Source: Pseudomonadota bacterium
Lineage (GTDB): Bacteria; Pseudomonadota; Alphaproteobacteria; Rhizobiales; Beijerinckiaceae
Assembly (NCBI GenBank): GCA_023393655.1
Contig: JAEWKP010000110.1
Coordinates: 1 to 35,812, forward strand
DNA length: 35,812 nt
Direction of reading: 5' to 3'
Shown: positions 25,529 to 33,573 of the stretch, piece after piece
Numbering within the stretch: the stretch's first letter is position 1
Layout: every line of letters starts with the position of its first letter
Made by a program: the position numbers and the translations under genes
The notes under the pieces: generated by a model
What the model was told of the DNA's origin: nothing
The model's database searches: none
The model's input: the letters and a program-made list of their open reading frames with translations, nothing else

Positions 25529-26881
25529 TCACGCCCCGGACCGCACGGCTGCCTCGCGCGCGCGGCGCTGACGGAGCATGTCCGCGATGAACAGGCGCGA
25601 CAGGGCATGATAGAGCGGCTCGCGCGAGACCAGCCGCGCCGTGCCGTAGCCCAGCATCGACACCGCCATCAGCGCCAGCACGTTCTCGTGGTTGCCCGTC
25701 ATCTCCACGATGATGACGAAGGCCGTCATCGGCGCCTGGACGACGCCGGAGAAATAGGCCGCCATCCCCAGCACCGCGGCAAGGCCGATCGGAGAGCCCA
25801 GCAGGCTGCCGATGGTGCTGCCGAGCCCGGCACCGACCGACAGCGAAGGAGCGAACAATCCCCCCGGTATCCCGGACAGCGAGGAAGCGAGCGTCGCGAC
25901 CAGCTTGCCCAGAAAGAAGCTGGCCGGAAGTGGCGTGCCTTCGATGGCGCTACGCGCTTCGGCATAGCCGGTTCCGAAGGTCGCGCCCCCGGTCAGGATG
26001 CCGACCAGCGCGACCAGGAGCCCCGCGCCCGCAGCGATAGCCAGAACCCGGCCGAGCGGCGTCGCGGCACGCAGGCGCCGGATGCGGCGCGTCAGCGTGA
26101 CCATCACGCTGCTGAATCCGGCCCCCACCGCGCCGCCGACCACGCCGCAGACCAGGACGAGCAACCAGTCCCGTTTCACCTCGGCGGCGATCGCGACCAC
26201 GCCGAAATAGGTGTAGTTGCCGACGAGCGCGATCGCGGCGATGCCCGCGATGATCACCGCCGACAGGACGATGCCGTTCGTGCGCGCCTGATAGGTCTTG
26301 CTCATCTCCTCGATGGCGAAGACGATGCCTGCGAGCGGCGTATTGAAGGCTGCGGCGATGCCGGCGGCTGAACCTGCGAGGATCAGCCCCCGCGCCTGCG
26401 CCATACCGCCCCAGCGCGCCGCCTGCAGCATGATCGAGGCGCCGACCTGGACGGTCGGCCCCTCGCGGCCGATCGAGGCGCCGCAGAACAGCCCGAGCAC
26501 CGTCAGGACGATCTTGCCGGCAGCGATCCGCAGCGACAGGAAGCCGGCGCGCTCCGTGTCGTCGCGCAGGTGCCGCGCCGCGATCGCCTGGGGAATGCCA
26601 CTTCCCTGGGAAGCCGGAACGAACCGGAAAGCGATCCAGGCGCAAAGAGCAAATCCAGCTGGAGTGACCAGCAGGGGCGCATACCGGAGCCATCCCTCGC
26701 GCCGGAAGGCTGCGCCGAACAGGTCCTGCGCTGCGTCGGCGAGCCCCGCGAAGGCCGCGCTGACGACGCCGATCGCCAACGCACCTGCCCAGAAAACCAG
26801 GCGCTGCTTCCAGAAACGCGGCGTGATGGCCAGGGCGCGGGAGCGCCTGAGCAGGGGAATTCTGGCGGCGCGGCGGTTCAT
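25529..26881 (-). CDS. ClC-family chloride channel or Cl-/H+ antiporter
   Basis: 450 residues, polytopic. The anion-selectivity motifs are in order: GSGIPQ (93-98), GREGPT (138-143, gating Glu E140), FAIEEM (internal proton-path Glu about E192), and GIPGGLFAPSLSVGAG. Presence of both glutamates favours a Cl-/H+ exchanger over a channel. GREGP, not GREGT, argues against a fluoride-type ClC. A CBS domain is absent. ATG 26881 is chosen; an in-frame TTG at 26908 is the alternative. The 109-bp gap to the aldolase gene holds a weak GAGGC/GCCTC hairpin. It is convergent with the MaoC gene. Confidence 0.93.
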   Translation of the reverse strand: MNRRAARIPLLRRSRALAITPRFWKQRLVFWAGALAIGVVSAAFAGLADAAQDLFGAAFRREGWLRYAPLLVTPAGFALCAWIAFRFVPASQGSGIPQAIAARHLRDDTERAGFLSLRIAAGKIVLTVLGLFCGASIGREGPTVQVGASIMLQAARWGGMAQARGLILAGSAAGIAAAFNTPLAGIVFAIEEMSKTYQARTNGIVLSAVIIAGIAAIALVGNYTYFGVVAIAAEVKRDWLLVLVCGVVGGAVGAGFSSVMVTLTRRIRRLRAATPLGRVLAIAAGAGLLVALVGILTGGATFGTGYAEARSAIEGTPLPASFFLGKLVATLASSLSGIPGGLFAPSLSVGAGLGSTIGSLLGSPIGLAAVLGMAAYFSGVVQAPMTAFVIIVEMTGNHENVLALMAVSMLGYGTARLVSREPLYHALSRLFIADMLRQRRAREAAVRSGA

Positions 26882-26990
26882 CGCACTGGCCTTCGCGACA
26901 AGCTCCAAGGGTAGAGCTACGCTGTAACAGCCACGGGCGCGCTTGCCACCCCAGGGCAGCGCAGATCGCCGATGCCGGAGGCAGCCCGCC

Positions 26991-27635
26991 TCAGCCGACC
27001 TTGCCGTAGCCCGCGAATTTGGCGCCGACGCGCTCCATTTCGGCGGCGTCGAGGATGACCGGCTCGATCCCCGCCGCGAGGATGTCGAGATACTGCCCGG
27101 CCAGATTCTCGACTTCGGCGACGATGGTATGCGCGCCCGCGAGCGTCTGGCCGAGCGCGATCACGCCGTGATTGGCGAGCAGCACGGCCTTGCGCCCGTC
27201 GAGCGCCTTAACCGCATTCTCGGCAAGCTCGGGCGTGCCGAAGGTCGCGTACGCGGCACAGCGCACATCGGCCCCGCCGCAAAGCGCGATCATGTAGTGA
27301 AAGGCCGGGATGCCGCGCCGCGCCGAAGACAGGGCCGTGGCGCGCGGCGAATGAGTGTGCACGATCGCCTGCGCATCCGGGCGCGCCCGGTAGATCGCGA
27401 CATGGAAAGGCCATTCGGAGGACGGCTTGCGGCTGCCATTCAGGATGGTGCCGTCCAGCCCGAGATGGATCAGGTCTTCAGGCTTCGTCTGCGCGTAAGG
27501 CAGGCCCGACGGCGTGATCAGCAGGCCGTCGCCGAAGCGAGCGGAGACATTCCCCGATTTCGAAGGACAGAAACCGGCCCGGTCGATCGCCTGCGCGACC
27601 GAAACGATCTCCTGCCGCAGCTCCGTTTCGGTCAT
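26991..27635 (-). CDS. Class II (FucA-like) aldolase, probable 5-(methylthio)ribulose-1-P / 5-deoxyribulose-1-P aldolase
   Basis: 214 residues closely patterned on L-fuculose-1-phosphate aldolase: catalytic E74 in KPSSEWPFH, zinc ligands H93 and H95 in VHTHSP and H156 in LANHGVIA, plus the phosphate-binding GNVSARFGDGLLITPSG. The start overlaps the mtnA stop (ATGA). With mtnP and mtnA upstream, the expected substrate is 5-(methylthio)ribulose-1-phosphate or 5-deoxyribulose-1-phosphate, cleaved to DHAP and an aldehyde (DHAP shunt). The alternative is MtnB dehydratase of the Met cycle; the FucA-like site and the lack of mtnC/mtnD nearby argue against it. Confidence 0.85.
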   Translation of the reverse strand: MTETELRQEIVSVAQAIDRAGFCPSKSGNVSARFGDGLLITPSGLPYAQTKPEDLIHLGLDGTILNGSRKPSSEWPFHVAIYRARPDAQAIVHTHSPRATALSSARRGIPAFHYMIALCGGADVRCAAYATFGTPELAENAVKALDGRKAVLLANHGVIALGQTLAGAHTIVAEVENLAGQYLDILAAGIEPVILDAAEMERVGAKFAGYGKVG

Positions 27636-28741
27636 GCCGTGCCCCTGCCAGCCAGATCGGGAAAGAGTTGTGCGAGGCCGTCAGTGCTGGCCGCGCAGAC
27701 GCCGCGCTCGGTGATGAGTCCGCTGACGAGCCGCGCCGGCGTCACGTCGAAGGCCGGGTTGGCCGCACCGCTGCCCGGCGCCACGACGCGCACGGTCCTG
27801 ACCTCGCCGTCATCGGCAAGCCCTGAGAGATGCGTCACCTCGCGAGCCGCGCGCTCCTCGATCGGGATATCCGCGAGGCCGTCGCTGATGCCCCAGTCGA
27901 TAGTCGGCGAGGGCAGCGCGACATAGAAGGGCACGCCGTTGTCATGCGCGGCGAGCGCCTTGAGATAGGTCCCGATCTTGTTGGCGACGTCGCCGCTCGC
28001 TGTCGTCCGGTCGGTGCCGACGATCGCCATGTCGACCTGCCCGTGCTGCATCAGATGGCCTCCGGCATTGTCGGCGATCACGGTATGCGGCACGCCATGA
28101 GAGCCGAGCTCATAGGCCGTCAGCGCCGCGCCCTGGTTGCGGGGCCTGGTCTCGTCGACCCAGACATGGACGGGAATGCCGGCATCATGGGCGAGATAGA
28201 TCGGCGCCAGCGCCGTGCCCCAGTCCACCGTGGCAAGCCAGCCGGCATTGCAATGCGTGAGGATGTTGACCGGTTGCCCGGTGGGCTTTCGCGCCGCGAT
28301 CTCCGCGATCAATGGCAGCCCGTGCTCGCCGATCGCACGGCACAAGGCGACGTCCTCGTCGCAGATCGCCCCGGCCTCCGCATAGGCCACCTCGGCACGC
28401 GCCGTCGCCGGCAGGCTTGCGAGAGCCCGGCCCATCCGCGCAAGCGCCCAGCGCAGATTGACGGCGGTTGGCCGCGTCGCGCCGAGCAGTACGAGTGCCG
28501 CTTCCAGTGCCGCATCCGAGGCATCCGTCCGCATCGCCAGCGCCACGCCATAGGCAGCCGTCGCGCCGATCAAGGGCGCTCCGCGCACGACCATGCTGCG
28601 GATCGCATCGGCCGCCTGCTCGGCGGAGCCCAGTGCCACGGTCTCGAAACGGAAGGGCAAGCGTGTCTGGTCGATCACGACCACGCGCCAACCGTCCTGC
28701 GCGAGCCAGATCGTCCGGTAAGGCTGGCCGTTGATCTTCAT
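27632..28741 (-). CDS. mtnA: S-methyl-5-thioribose-1-phosphate isomerase
   Basis: 369 residues. MtnA opens 5-(methylthio)ribose-1-phosphate to the ribulose form and also acts on 5-deoxyribose-1-phosphate. It is related to eIF2B-alpha subunits. Diagnostic residues: MVVRGAPLIGATAAYG, catalytic C164 in ILTHCNAG, catalytic D244 in AIVGTDRTTASGDVANKIGT, WVDETRPRNQGAALTAYEL and the end-region NPAFDVTPA. It starts six bases after the apt stop, and its own stop overlaps the aldolase start. Confidence 0.96.
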   Translation of the reverse strand: MKINGQPYRTIWLAQDGWRVVVIDQTRLPFRFETVALGSAEQAADAIRSMVVRGAPLIGATAAYGVALAMRTDASDAALEAALVLLGATRPTAVNLRWALARMGRALASLPATARAEVAYAEAGAICDEDVALCRAIGEHGLPLIAEIAARKPTGQPVNILTHCNAGWLATVDWGTALAPIYLAHDAGIPVHVWVDETRPRNQGAALTAYELGSHGVPHTVIADNAGGHLMQHGQVDMAIVGTDRTTASGDVANKIGTYLKALAAHDNGVPFYVALPSPTIDWGISDGLADIPIEERAAREVTHLSGLADDGEVRTVRVVAPGSGAANPAFDVTPARLVSGLITERGVCAASTDGLAQLFPDLAGRGTA

Positions 28742-28747
28742 CCCGGC

Positions 28748-29275
28748 TCAATGCCCGCCGAACGAGACCAGCGTACGCACCGGCACACCGAGCCGCCGGA
28801 TCTTGTCGGCGCCCCCCAGCTCCGGCAGGTCGACGATGAAGCAGGCCGCCACGACCTCGGCGCCAAGCCCTGCGAGCAGATTGACGGCTGCCTCCGCCGT
28901 GCCGCCGGTGGCGATCAGGTCGTCGACCAGCAGGACGCGCTCGCCCGGCTGCACCGCATCGCGATGGATCTCGATCTCGTCCGTGCCGTACTCGAGCGCA
29001 TAGGTCGCGCGCAACGTCTCCAGCGGCAGCTTGCCCTTCTTGCGAACGGGAACGAAGCCGGCCGAGAGCTGGTGCGCCACCGCGCCACCGAGGATGAAGC
29101 CGCGCGCCTCGATCCCCGCGATCTTGGCGATCTTCAATCCGGCGAAAGGTTGCACCAGCTCGTCGACGGCCCGGCGGAAGGCCCGGGCATCGCCGAGCAG
29201 CGTGGTGAAGTCGCGGAAGACGATGCCGGGCCGGGGATAATCGGGGATCGCGCGGATGCTGTCGGCCAGGTTCAT
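28748..29275 (-). CDS. apt: Adenine phosphoribosyltransferase
   Basis: 175 residues. Converts adenine and PRPP to AMP, recovering the adenine released by the MTA phosphorylase encoded just upstream. It starts MNLADSIRAIPDYPRPGIVFRD, with IEARGFILGGAVAHQL, RKKGKLPLETLRATY and the PRPP loop VLLVDDLIATGGTAEA. An ATG at 29347 in the same frame overlaps the mtnP stop as TGATG and would add 24 basic residues that are not family-like; translational coupling makes that start possible, but conserved homology begins near 29275. Confidence 0.93.
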   Translation of the reverse strand: MNLADSIRAIPDYPRPGIVFRDFTTLLGDARAFRRAVDELVQPFAGLKIAKIAGIEARGFILGGAVAHQLSAGFVPVRKKGKLPLETLRATYALEYGTDEIEIHRDAVQPGERVLLVDDLIATGGTAEAAVNLLAGLGAEVVAACFIVDLPELGGADKIRRLGVPVRTLVSFGGH

Positions 29276-29346
29276 GGGCACCGTCTCGGAAACTATGGCG
29301 GACGCCTTGGTCCGACGCCGGGCCGGCTTCGTCAAGGGCGCCGTCA

Positions 29347-30225
29347 TCACGCCGCCTTCAGGACGCGACCTGCGACGGCATCGAGCTTCGCCAGTAGGGC
29401 CGGATCACGGAAGGTCGGCGCTGTCACGATGGCGTTGTCGAGCGCGTTGTGGGAGCCGGCCGGGCACGGCTCGCGCTCGGCCGGGAAATCGGCGGCAAGC
29501 TGCGCCACGAGGCGCCGCGCCTTGTCTGCGTTCTCGTGCAGCACGGCGATGACCGAAGCGACATCGACGGCGCCGTGGAGTTCATGCCAGCAGTCGTAAT
29601 CAGTCACCATCGCGACCGTGGCGTAGGTAATCTCGGCTTCGCGGGCGAGCTTGGCCTCGGGCATCGCGGTCATGCCAATCAGGTCGTAGCCGAGCCCGCG
29701 ATAGGTCATCGATTCCGCATAGGTCGAGAATTGCGGCCCCTCCATCGTGACCAGCGTCCCGCCACGCACGAAGGGCAGGTCCTCGGCCTGCGCCGCCGCC
29801 GCGATCCGCGCCTGCAGGACCGGGCCGACCGGATGGGCGACGGAGACATGGGCGACGCAGCCCCGGCCGAAGAAGGAGTTCTCCCGCCGGCTCGTCCGGT
29901 CGACGAACTGGTCGACCAGCACGAACAGGCCGGGATAGAGCTCGGCCTTGTAGGAGCCGCAGGCCGAGAGCGAGACGAGATCGGTCACGCCCGCCCGCTT
30001 CATTACGTCGATATTGGCCCGGTAGTTGATCTCGGAAGGCGGGATCGCATGGCCGCGGCCATGGCGCGGCAGGAAGACGATCTTCGTTTCGCCCATGCGG
30101 CCGATCCGCAGGACGTCGGAGGGCTCGCCCCAGGGGCTTTCGATGCGCTCCTCGCGCAGGTCGGTGAGGCCCGGCAGATCGTAGATGCCCGATCCGCCGA
30201 TGATTCCGAGAACGGCTTCGCTCAT
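29347..30225 (-). CDS. mtnP: S-methyl-5'-thioadenosine phosphorylase
   Basis: 292 residues. Cleaves MTA (and often 5'-deoxyadenosine) with phosphate to adenine plus the sugar-1-phosphate. Seen: LGIIGGSGIYDLPGL, FLPRHGRGHAIPPSEINYRA, VSLSACGSYKAEL, TMEGPQFSTYAESMTY and GMTAMPEAKLAREAEI, all purine nucleoside phosphorylase type 2 hallmarks. ATG 30225 is preferred, with GAGGAAA about eight bases before it; an open extension to 30393 is not conserved in look. First gene of the four-gene salvage operon; its promoter should lie in the AT-rich DNA upstream. Confidence 0.95.
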   Translation of the reverse strand: MSEAVLGIIGGSGIYDLPGLTDLREERIESPWGEPSDVLRIGRMGETKIVFLPRHGRGHAIPPSEINYRANIDVMKRAGVTDLVSLSACGSYKAELYPGLFVLVDQFVDRTSRRENSFFGRGCVAHVSVAHPVGPVLQARIAAAAQAEDLPFVRGGTLVTMEGPQFSTYAESMTYRGLGYDLIGMTAMPEAKLAREAEITYATVAMVTDYDCWHELHGAVDVASVIAVLHENADKARRLVAQLAADFPAEREPCPAGSHNALDNAIVTAPTFRDPALLAKLDAVAGRVLKAA

Positions 30226-30491
30226 GGTCGATTTCCTCGAGAATCGAACCCGAAAGCGGAAGCCACTTTTCGGAAGGATTCGATGCGACAACAAATACGG
30301 GCGCGGAAAGGACCACCTTTCGATGACGGTCGCAACACAGTCTTGGCCACGCGCGATATTCCACAGCGCCTCCGGCCGGGAGAACTCCAACAAAAAAGGC
30401 CCCTGCCGTGACTTATACCCAATATTGACACAGTTATTGGTTCGGTGACAAAATCACCAAATATCACAATGGGTTAAGCGAGATGGGCATG

Positions 30492-30519
30492 CGATGTATG
30501 ATTGCATCGTAATACATCG
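30492..30519. repeat. Inverted repeat near the island boundary
   Basis: CGATGTAT (30492-30499), 12-bp spacer, ATACATCG (30512-30519). The spacer itself contains GCATCG, echoing the arms. It may be a recombinase binding or island end site, or an operator. No matching copy was found at the other end of the remnant. Confidence 0.5.
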
Positions 30520-30525
30520 TTGCAG

Positions 30526-30553
30526 AAGGATGGCTGCGACTGCAGCCATCCTT
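30526..30553. terminator. Strong hairpin just after the gmtX-like gene
   Basis: AAGGATGGCTGC (30526-30537), loop GACT, GCAGCCATCCTT (30542-30553): a perfect 12-bp stem five bases beyond the end of the gmtX-like frame. It could stop transcripts in both directions, insulating mtnP from the island. No long T-run follows on either strand; the A/T pairs lie within the stem. Confidence 0.65.
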
Positions 30554-30557
30554 GGCT

Positions 30558-31229
30558 TTATGACCTTTCTGCGCCGATAATCTTGCGAATAACCGTAGCG
30601 AATCCAGGGTCGAAAATCGTTCGGCCCTTGTCATTTACAATTTCGCCGAGCGCAATTTCCCGCCACCCGCGGTCCTCTAGAAGCGCGGGGGCGATAGACC
30701 TGCTTAGCGCTTGCTTCTCCGACTCGGTCAACTGAGATTCTATAGACAGAAGAACCACAGGCGCAGCACCGGGCGACGTGGCAACCCTCCCTCCTAATGG
30801 ACGCCGATCGACCACAATGTGGGTGTTGGTCTTGAGTGTGTTTAGTTGAGCTTTCAGCCGGTCGCGCTCGGAGATGATGATCTGCATGAGAGACCGTATG
30901 GCAGGATCTTCGATGCGCATCAGATAGTCATGGCTTGCAAGCACTTTCGGTCCTTTTGGAAAGGCCGGACCTGCATATCCCTGCTACGCCGCAATGAGCT
31001 CCCTATAGTCAGCCGATGCGGCGTTGTAGAGGGCGCGAGCCTTCAGCACCCCCTCAGCCTCACACAGTTTGCCAATAACTGGAATCGAGAAGTCACGAGA
31101 GCCGGTGTGGTGCTGTCGCCGACAGATCTCATGCACAGCCGCTAAGTTGCGTCGGCGGTGTGCGCGGCTGCCTTTAGCCAGAAGAGAATCGAGAATTTCG
31201 TCAGGATGGTTCGCACCGGACTGACTCAT
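30558..31229 (-). pseudogene. gmtX: GmtX-like gene interrupted by one in-frame amber codon
   Basis: Reading from ATG 31229, the frame runs 81 codons to ...DYRELIAA, meets TAG at 30986-30984, then continues in the same frame with QGYAGPAFPKGPKVLASHDY to a proper stop at 30558, giving 223 residues in all if read through. The N-part (AVHEICRRQHHTGSRDFSI, VIGKLCEAEGVLKARALYN) looks like a small DNA-binding domain, and the C-part has a helix ERDRLKAQLNTLKTNTHIVV. This matches my memory of GmtX, where I recall a Trp at the stop position; TGG to TAG is one change. Downstream GTG codons could restart a 128-residue C-terminal fragment. Its ATG overlaps the original gmtZ stop. Confidence 0.75.
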
Positions 31230-32784
31230 CCAAGACTCCCATTCGGGCTCGCGCGTGAAGGAGATTTCAGCGACTGAAGCGCCTTAATTGGGAGAAACTT
31301 ATCGAGGTCGATCCCCAGATAGTCGCTCAATCGCTCCCCTGCGTCTATCAATTCAATCACCCGGCGTTGACCGAGGGCTGAGTTCTTCGGATCCATTTGC
31401 TCGGCGAGGTGCCGCAGCGCACCTGATCTAGCTCGGAAAGCTGCATGAACATCGGCGGAAGATCGTCCCGATATAAAGCTGCATCAAGGAGTTGACTGCG
31501 ACGCAAGACTGCTTTGCCGGGTTCAAGGTCGGGATAGAGCTCCGCATCTTGGCATACGACGGATAACTGAAGGAGTTCCGACTCCGTTTCCTCGAGCGCA
31601 ACATTCACGTCAAACGCTGTTCCCGCCGCTACTAGTGTGGTTCCGCCATCAGATGGTCTATCGAGAGTGGCTTTGCAGCGCTCGACCAGTTGCCAGCAAG
31701 CAACTAAATCTTCGGCTAGGTCGCTGAACCGTTTCATACAAGCTTCCCAGATGCGCTCGGCCTCGCGAAGGGTGGCCAGCTCGCCGAAAGGCTCGTTGGC
31801 AGCCTCCGCCGCGGCTCTTCGCCGCTTCAATGCTTGCAAGTTCGCCTCGCGTGCAAGGCATACATTCCGCGCTTCATCAAAATGGTAAGCAGTAGTGTTG
31901 AAGTGAGCCACCAGTGCTGGCAAATGCTGTGCTCCCGTAACGAACCAACGGCAGCGTACATAATTACGACTACCACCGGGCACGGGAGAATGCGTACCGC
32001 TAGATGAAGTTGTAATCTTCGGACCGCCATTGTAGCAGCCCCCAAGGCTTCCATTGCTCTCCACTCCACTGGTATTGCCGCCGACTAGGCATAGTCCGTG
32101 GTGCATCGGCATCCAACCGGCTGGGTTGCGGCTAGCCGGATGTTCGGGAACCGCAGCTGCAAGGCCTAGCGGGTTAGTGCATATAGCCAGATCCAACAGT
32201 TGTGCGAGGTCAGTGTCGAGCAGGAAGTTCTGGATGCTAGCTTCCTTACCGGCCTCAAGTCGCTGTGCAGCTTCACTCAGCGCGGCACTGACATGGGTAG
32301 CACTTGGCTTGGCGTAATACAGGGTCATCAACAACCGGCTGTGCCCAACCAATTTCTGCAAGATCGGGAAAGGAACCTTACCCTCAAGGGCAAGGGCTGT
32401 AACAAGCGAGACCCGGAGGCTATGCAAAGGATAGAAGGTCTTTTTACCCCCGTGGCTCATTTCCAACGGAGGAACGAGCCGGATGGGCGCCCCATTGGCA
32501 TGGGCTTCACCGCGAGCAGCCAGACGAATTTGCAGCCGTTCAAGCAGCTTAAACCATGCATACTGGAGCGCTTGGTCGGGGACGGTAAGGTGGCGTTCGC
32601 CCTGACGCGCTTCCGCCAGTCGGAATAAAAAGCACGTATCAGGATATCCCGCCAGCTGAACGTTGCTCTTAGTCGGGATGTGACGACCATCGAGCGCAGT
32701 CCAAGATGTGCGGCTTTGGACCGGATTATATTTGCTTTGCCAGTTGCGCAGCTTCTCTAGCCAATAGAAAGCATCAGTGTACAT
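31226..32784 (-). pseudogene. gmtZ: GmtZ/VPA1269-like integrase gene, 5' truncated and frameshifted
   Basis: The surviving frame has a tyrosine-recombinase-like core: H121-x2-R124 in YPLHSLRVSL, GH at 147-148 in LQKLVGHSRLL, and Y156/Y157 in TLYYAK. A Cys/His-rich part follows (MPMHHGLCLVGGN, GGCYNGGP, VPGGSRNYVRCRWFV). The frame stops at 31357, but shifting by one base near 31422-31423 restores GALRHLAEQMDPKNSALGQR and ...GERLSDYLGIDLDKFLPI through to TGA at 31228-31226, which overlaps the gmtX ATG as ATGA. A lost G in GGG (minus strand) explains it. The N-terminal part of the family is missing at the junction near 32785-32815. Name recalled, not searched. Confidence 0.75.
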
Positions 32785-32814
32785 CGGGCCGCCAAGCGCG
32801 ATGCGGCGCTGCCC

Positions 32815-33549
32815 TCAAAGCAGATGGTAGCCCATCGAAATCGCCATGAAGACCATCATCAGGTTTTCGGTCAACGAGACGAAGCCGAGCGGCACCTTGC
32901 TGGAGCCGCCCACGCAGGCGCATTTCAGCTCTCGCCCATCGACATAGACCGCCTTGATGACCGAGACGGCGCCGATCGTGCCGATGATCGCGGCAAGTGG
33001 CGCCGAGAACCACGTCGCCAGACCTGCCAGCATCAGCACACCGGCGGCGAGCTCCGCATAAGGGTAGATGTAGCCGTAGGGAACCCAGCGCCGCGCAAGC
33101 AGGTCATAGTTCAGGAACATCGTCGAGAAGGTCTCGACATCCTGGAGCTTCAGCATGGCGAGCAGGCACATGCTGGTCGCGATGAACCATTCGAGCGAGC
33201 GGCCGAAGGCGAGCGTGCCGAAGGCGGCCCACTGAGCCGCAAGGGCTATCAGAAGCGCGACAGTGAAGACGGCGATGACGGGCCGGTAGGACGGGACATC
33301 GGGATCGGCGACAGCCAAGCCGAAATGGCGCCGCAGATCGTCATATCCACCGATCCGGGCGCCATCGATGAAGACCTGGGGCGTGGTCTTCACATCGTGG
33401 CCGCGCTTGAAGGCGTCGGTCTCCTCGCGCGAGCGCAGCGGGTGGTCCTCGACGGAGAAGCCTTTCCGCTTCAGCAGGTCGAGCGCCTTGAGACCATAAG
33501 GGCAGACATGCTCCGGCGTGACCATCCGGAAGAGTTCAGCAGACGGCAT
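32815..33549 (-). CDS. Glutaredoxin-MauE fusion membrane protein
   Basis: 244 residues. The N-terminal 80 residues are a glutaredoxin fold with a single active-site Cys in CPYG (16-19), the cis-Pro motif TTPQVFIDG (55-63) and IGGYDDL. A Pro-rich joint leads to a four-helix MauE/DoxX-like membrane domain (from about 90) with VYVDGRELKCACVGG, whose CAC cysteines could exchange electrons with the glutaredoxin. ATG 33549 has GGAGGATC ahead; ATG 33564 is an alternative. Such fusions are common beside copper or mercury resistance genes. Its stop codon is also the first in-frame stop upstream of the gmtZ remnant. Confidence 0.88.
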   Translation of the reverse strand: MPSAELFRMVTPEHVCPYGLKALDLLKRKGFSVEDHPLRSREETDAFKRGHDVKTTPQVFIDGARIGGYDDLRRHFGLAVADPDVPSYRPVIAVFTVALLIALAAQWAAFGTLAFGRSLEWFIATSMCLLAMLKLQDVETFSTMFLNYDLLARRWVPYGYIYPYAELAAGVLMLAGLATWFSAPLAAIIGTIGAVSVIKAVYVDGRELKCACVGGSSKVPLGFVSLTENLMMVFMAISMGYHLL

Positions 33550-33573
33550 GAGTCGATCCTCCATATGCGGGCG

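Larger units (their letters stand above)
30226..30557. other. AT-rich intergenic boundary between mtnP and the island remnant
   Basis: 332 bp with no credible gene. Bases 30421-30480 are 37% GC, far below the flanking core DNA. It must contain the mtnP promoter on the minus strand, but no clear -35/-10 pair stands out. Symmetric elements are CGATGTAT (30492-30499) with ATACATCG (30512-30519), and the strong hairpin at 30526-30553. This is where core DNA gives way to foreign DNA, so an attachment site or island end may lie here. Confidence 0.6.
30430..32814 (-). mobile_element. Decayed GAMMA-Mobile-Trio-like island remnant
   Basis: Two adjacent - strand genes resemble GmtZ/VPA1269-type integrase-like proteins and GmtX. 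Those names come from memory of the GMT islands of Vibrio and relatives, where gmtY, gmtZ and gmtX are consecutive. Here gmtY and the front of gmtZ are missing, and both remaining genes are broken. GC is lower than in the flanks. The outer limits are approximate: the left one is set by the base-composition change, the right one by the stop codon of the copper-operon gene. Confidence 0.7.

Noticed and set aside
27830..29599. A 589-codon open frame on the plus strand across mtnA, apt and mtnP
   Set aside because: Antisense shadow of a clearly functional operon; the sequence is His/Arg/Gly-rich with no recognisable fold.
30226..30393. A longer mtnP beginning at 30393
   Set aside because: The added 56 residues do not resemble the family; the phosphorylase normally starts at the GIIGGSGIYD strand, and ATG 30225 has its own ribosome site.
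31416..31430. Programmed frameshifting in the gmtZ-like gene
   Set aside because: No slippery heptamer or downstream structure is evident, the neighbouring gene also has a nonsense codon, and the 5' part is missing, so decay is simpler.
30513..32786. Direct repeat TACATCG at 30513-30519 and 32780-32786 as island attachment sites
   Set aside because: Only 7 bp, expected by chance at this distance, and the right copy lies within the integrase-like coding frame.
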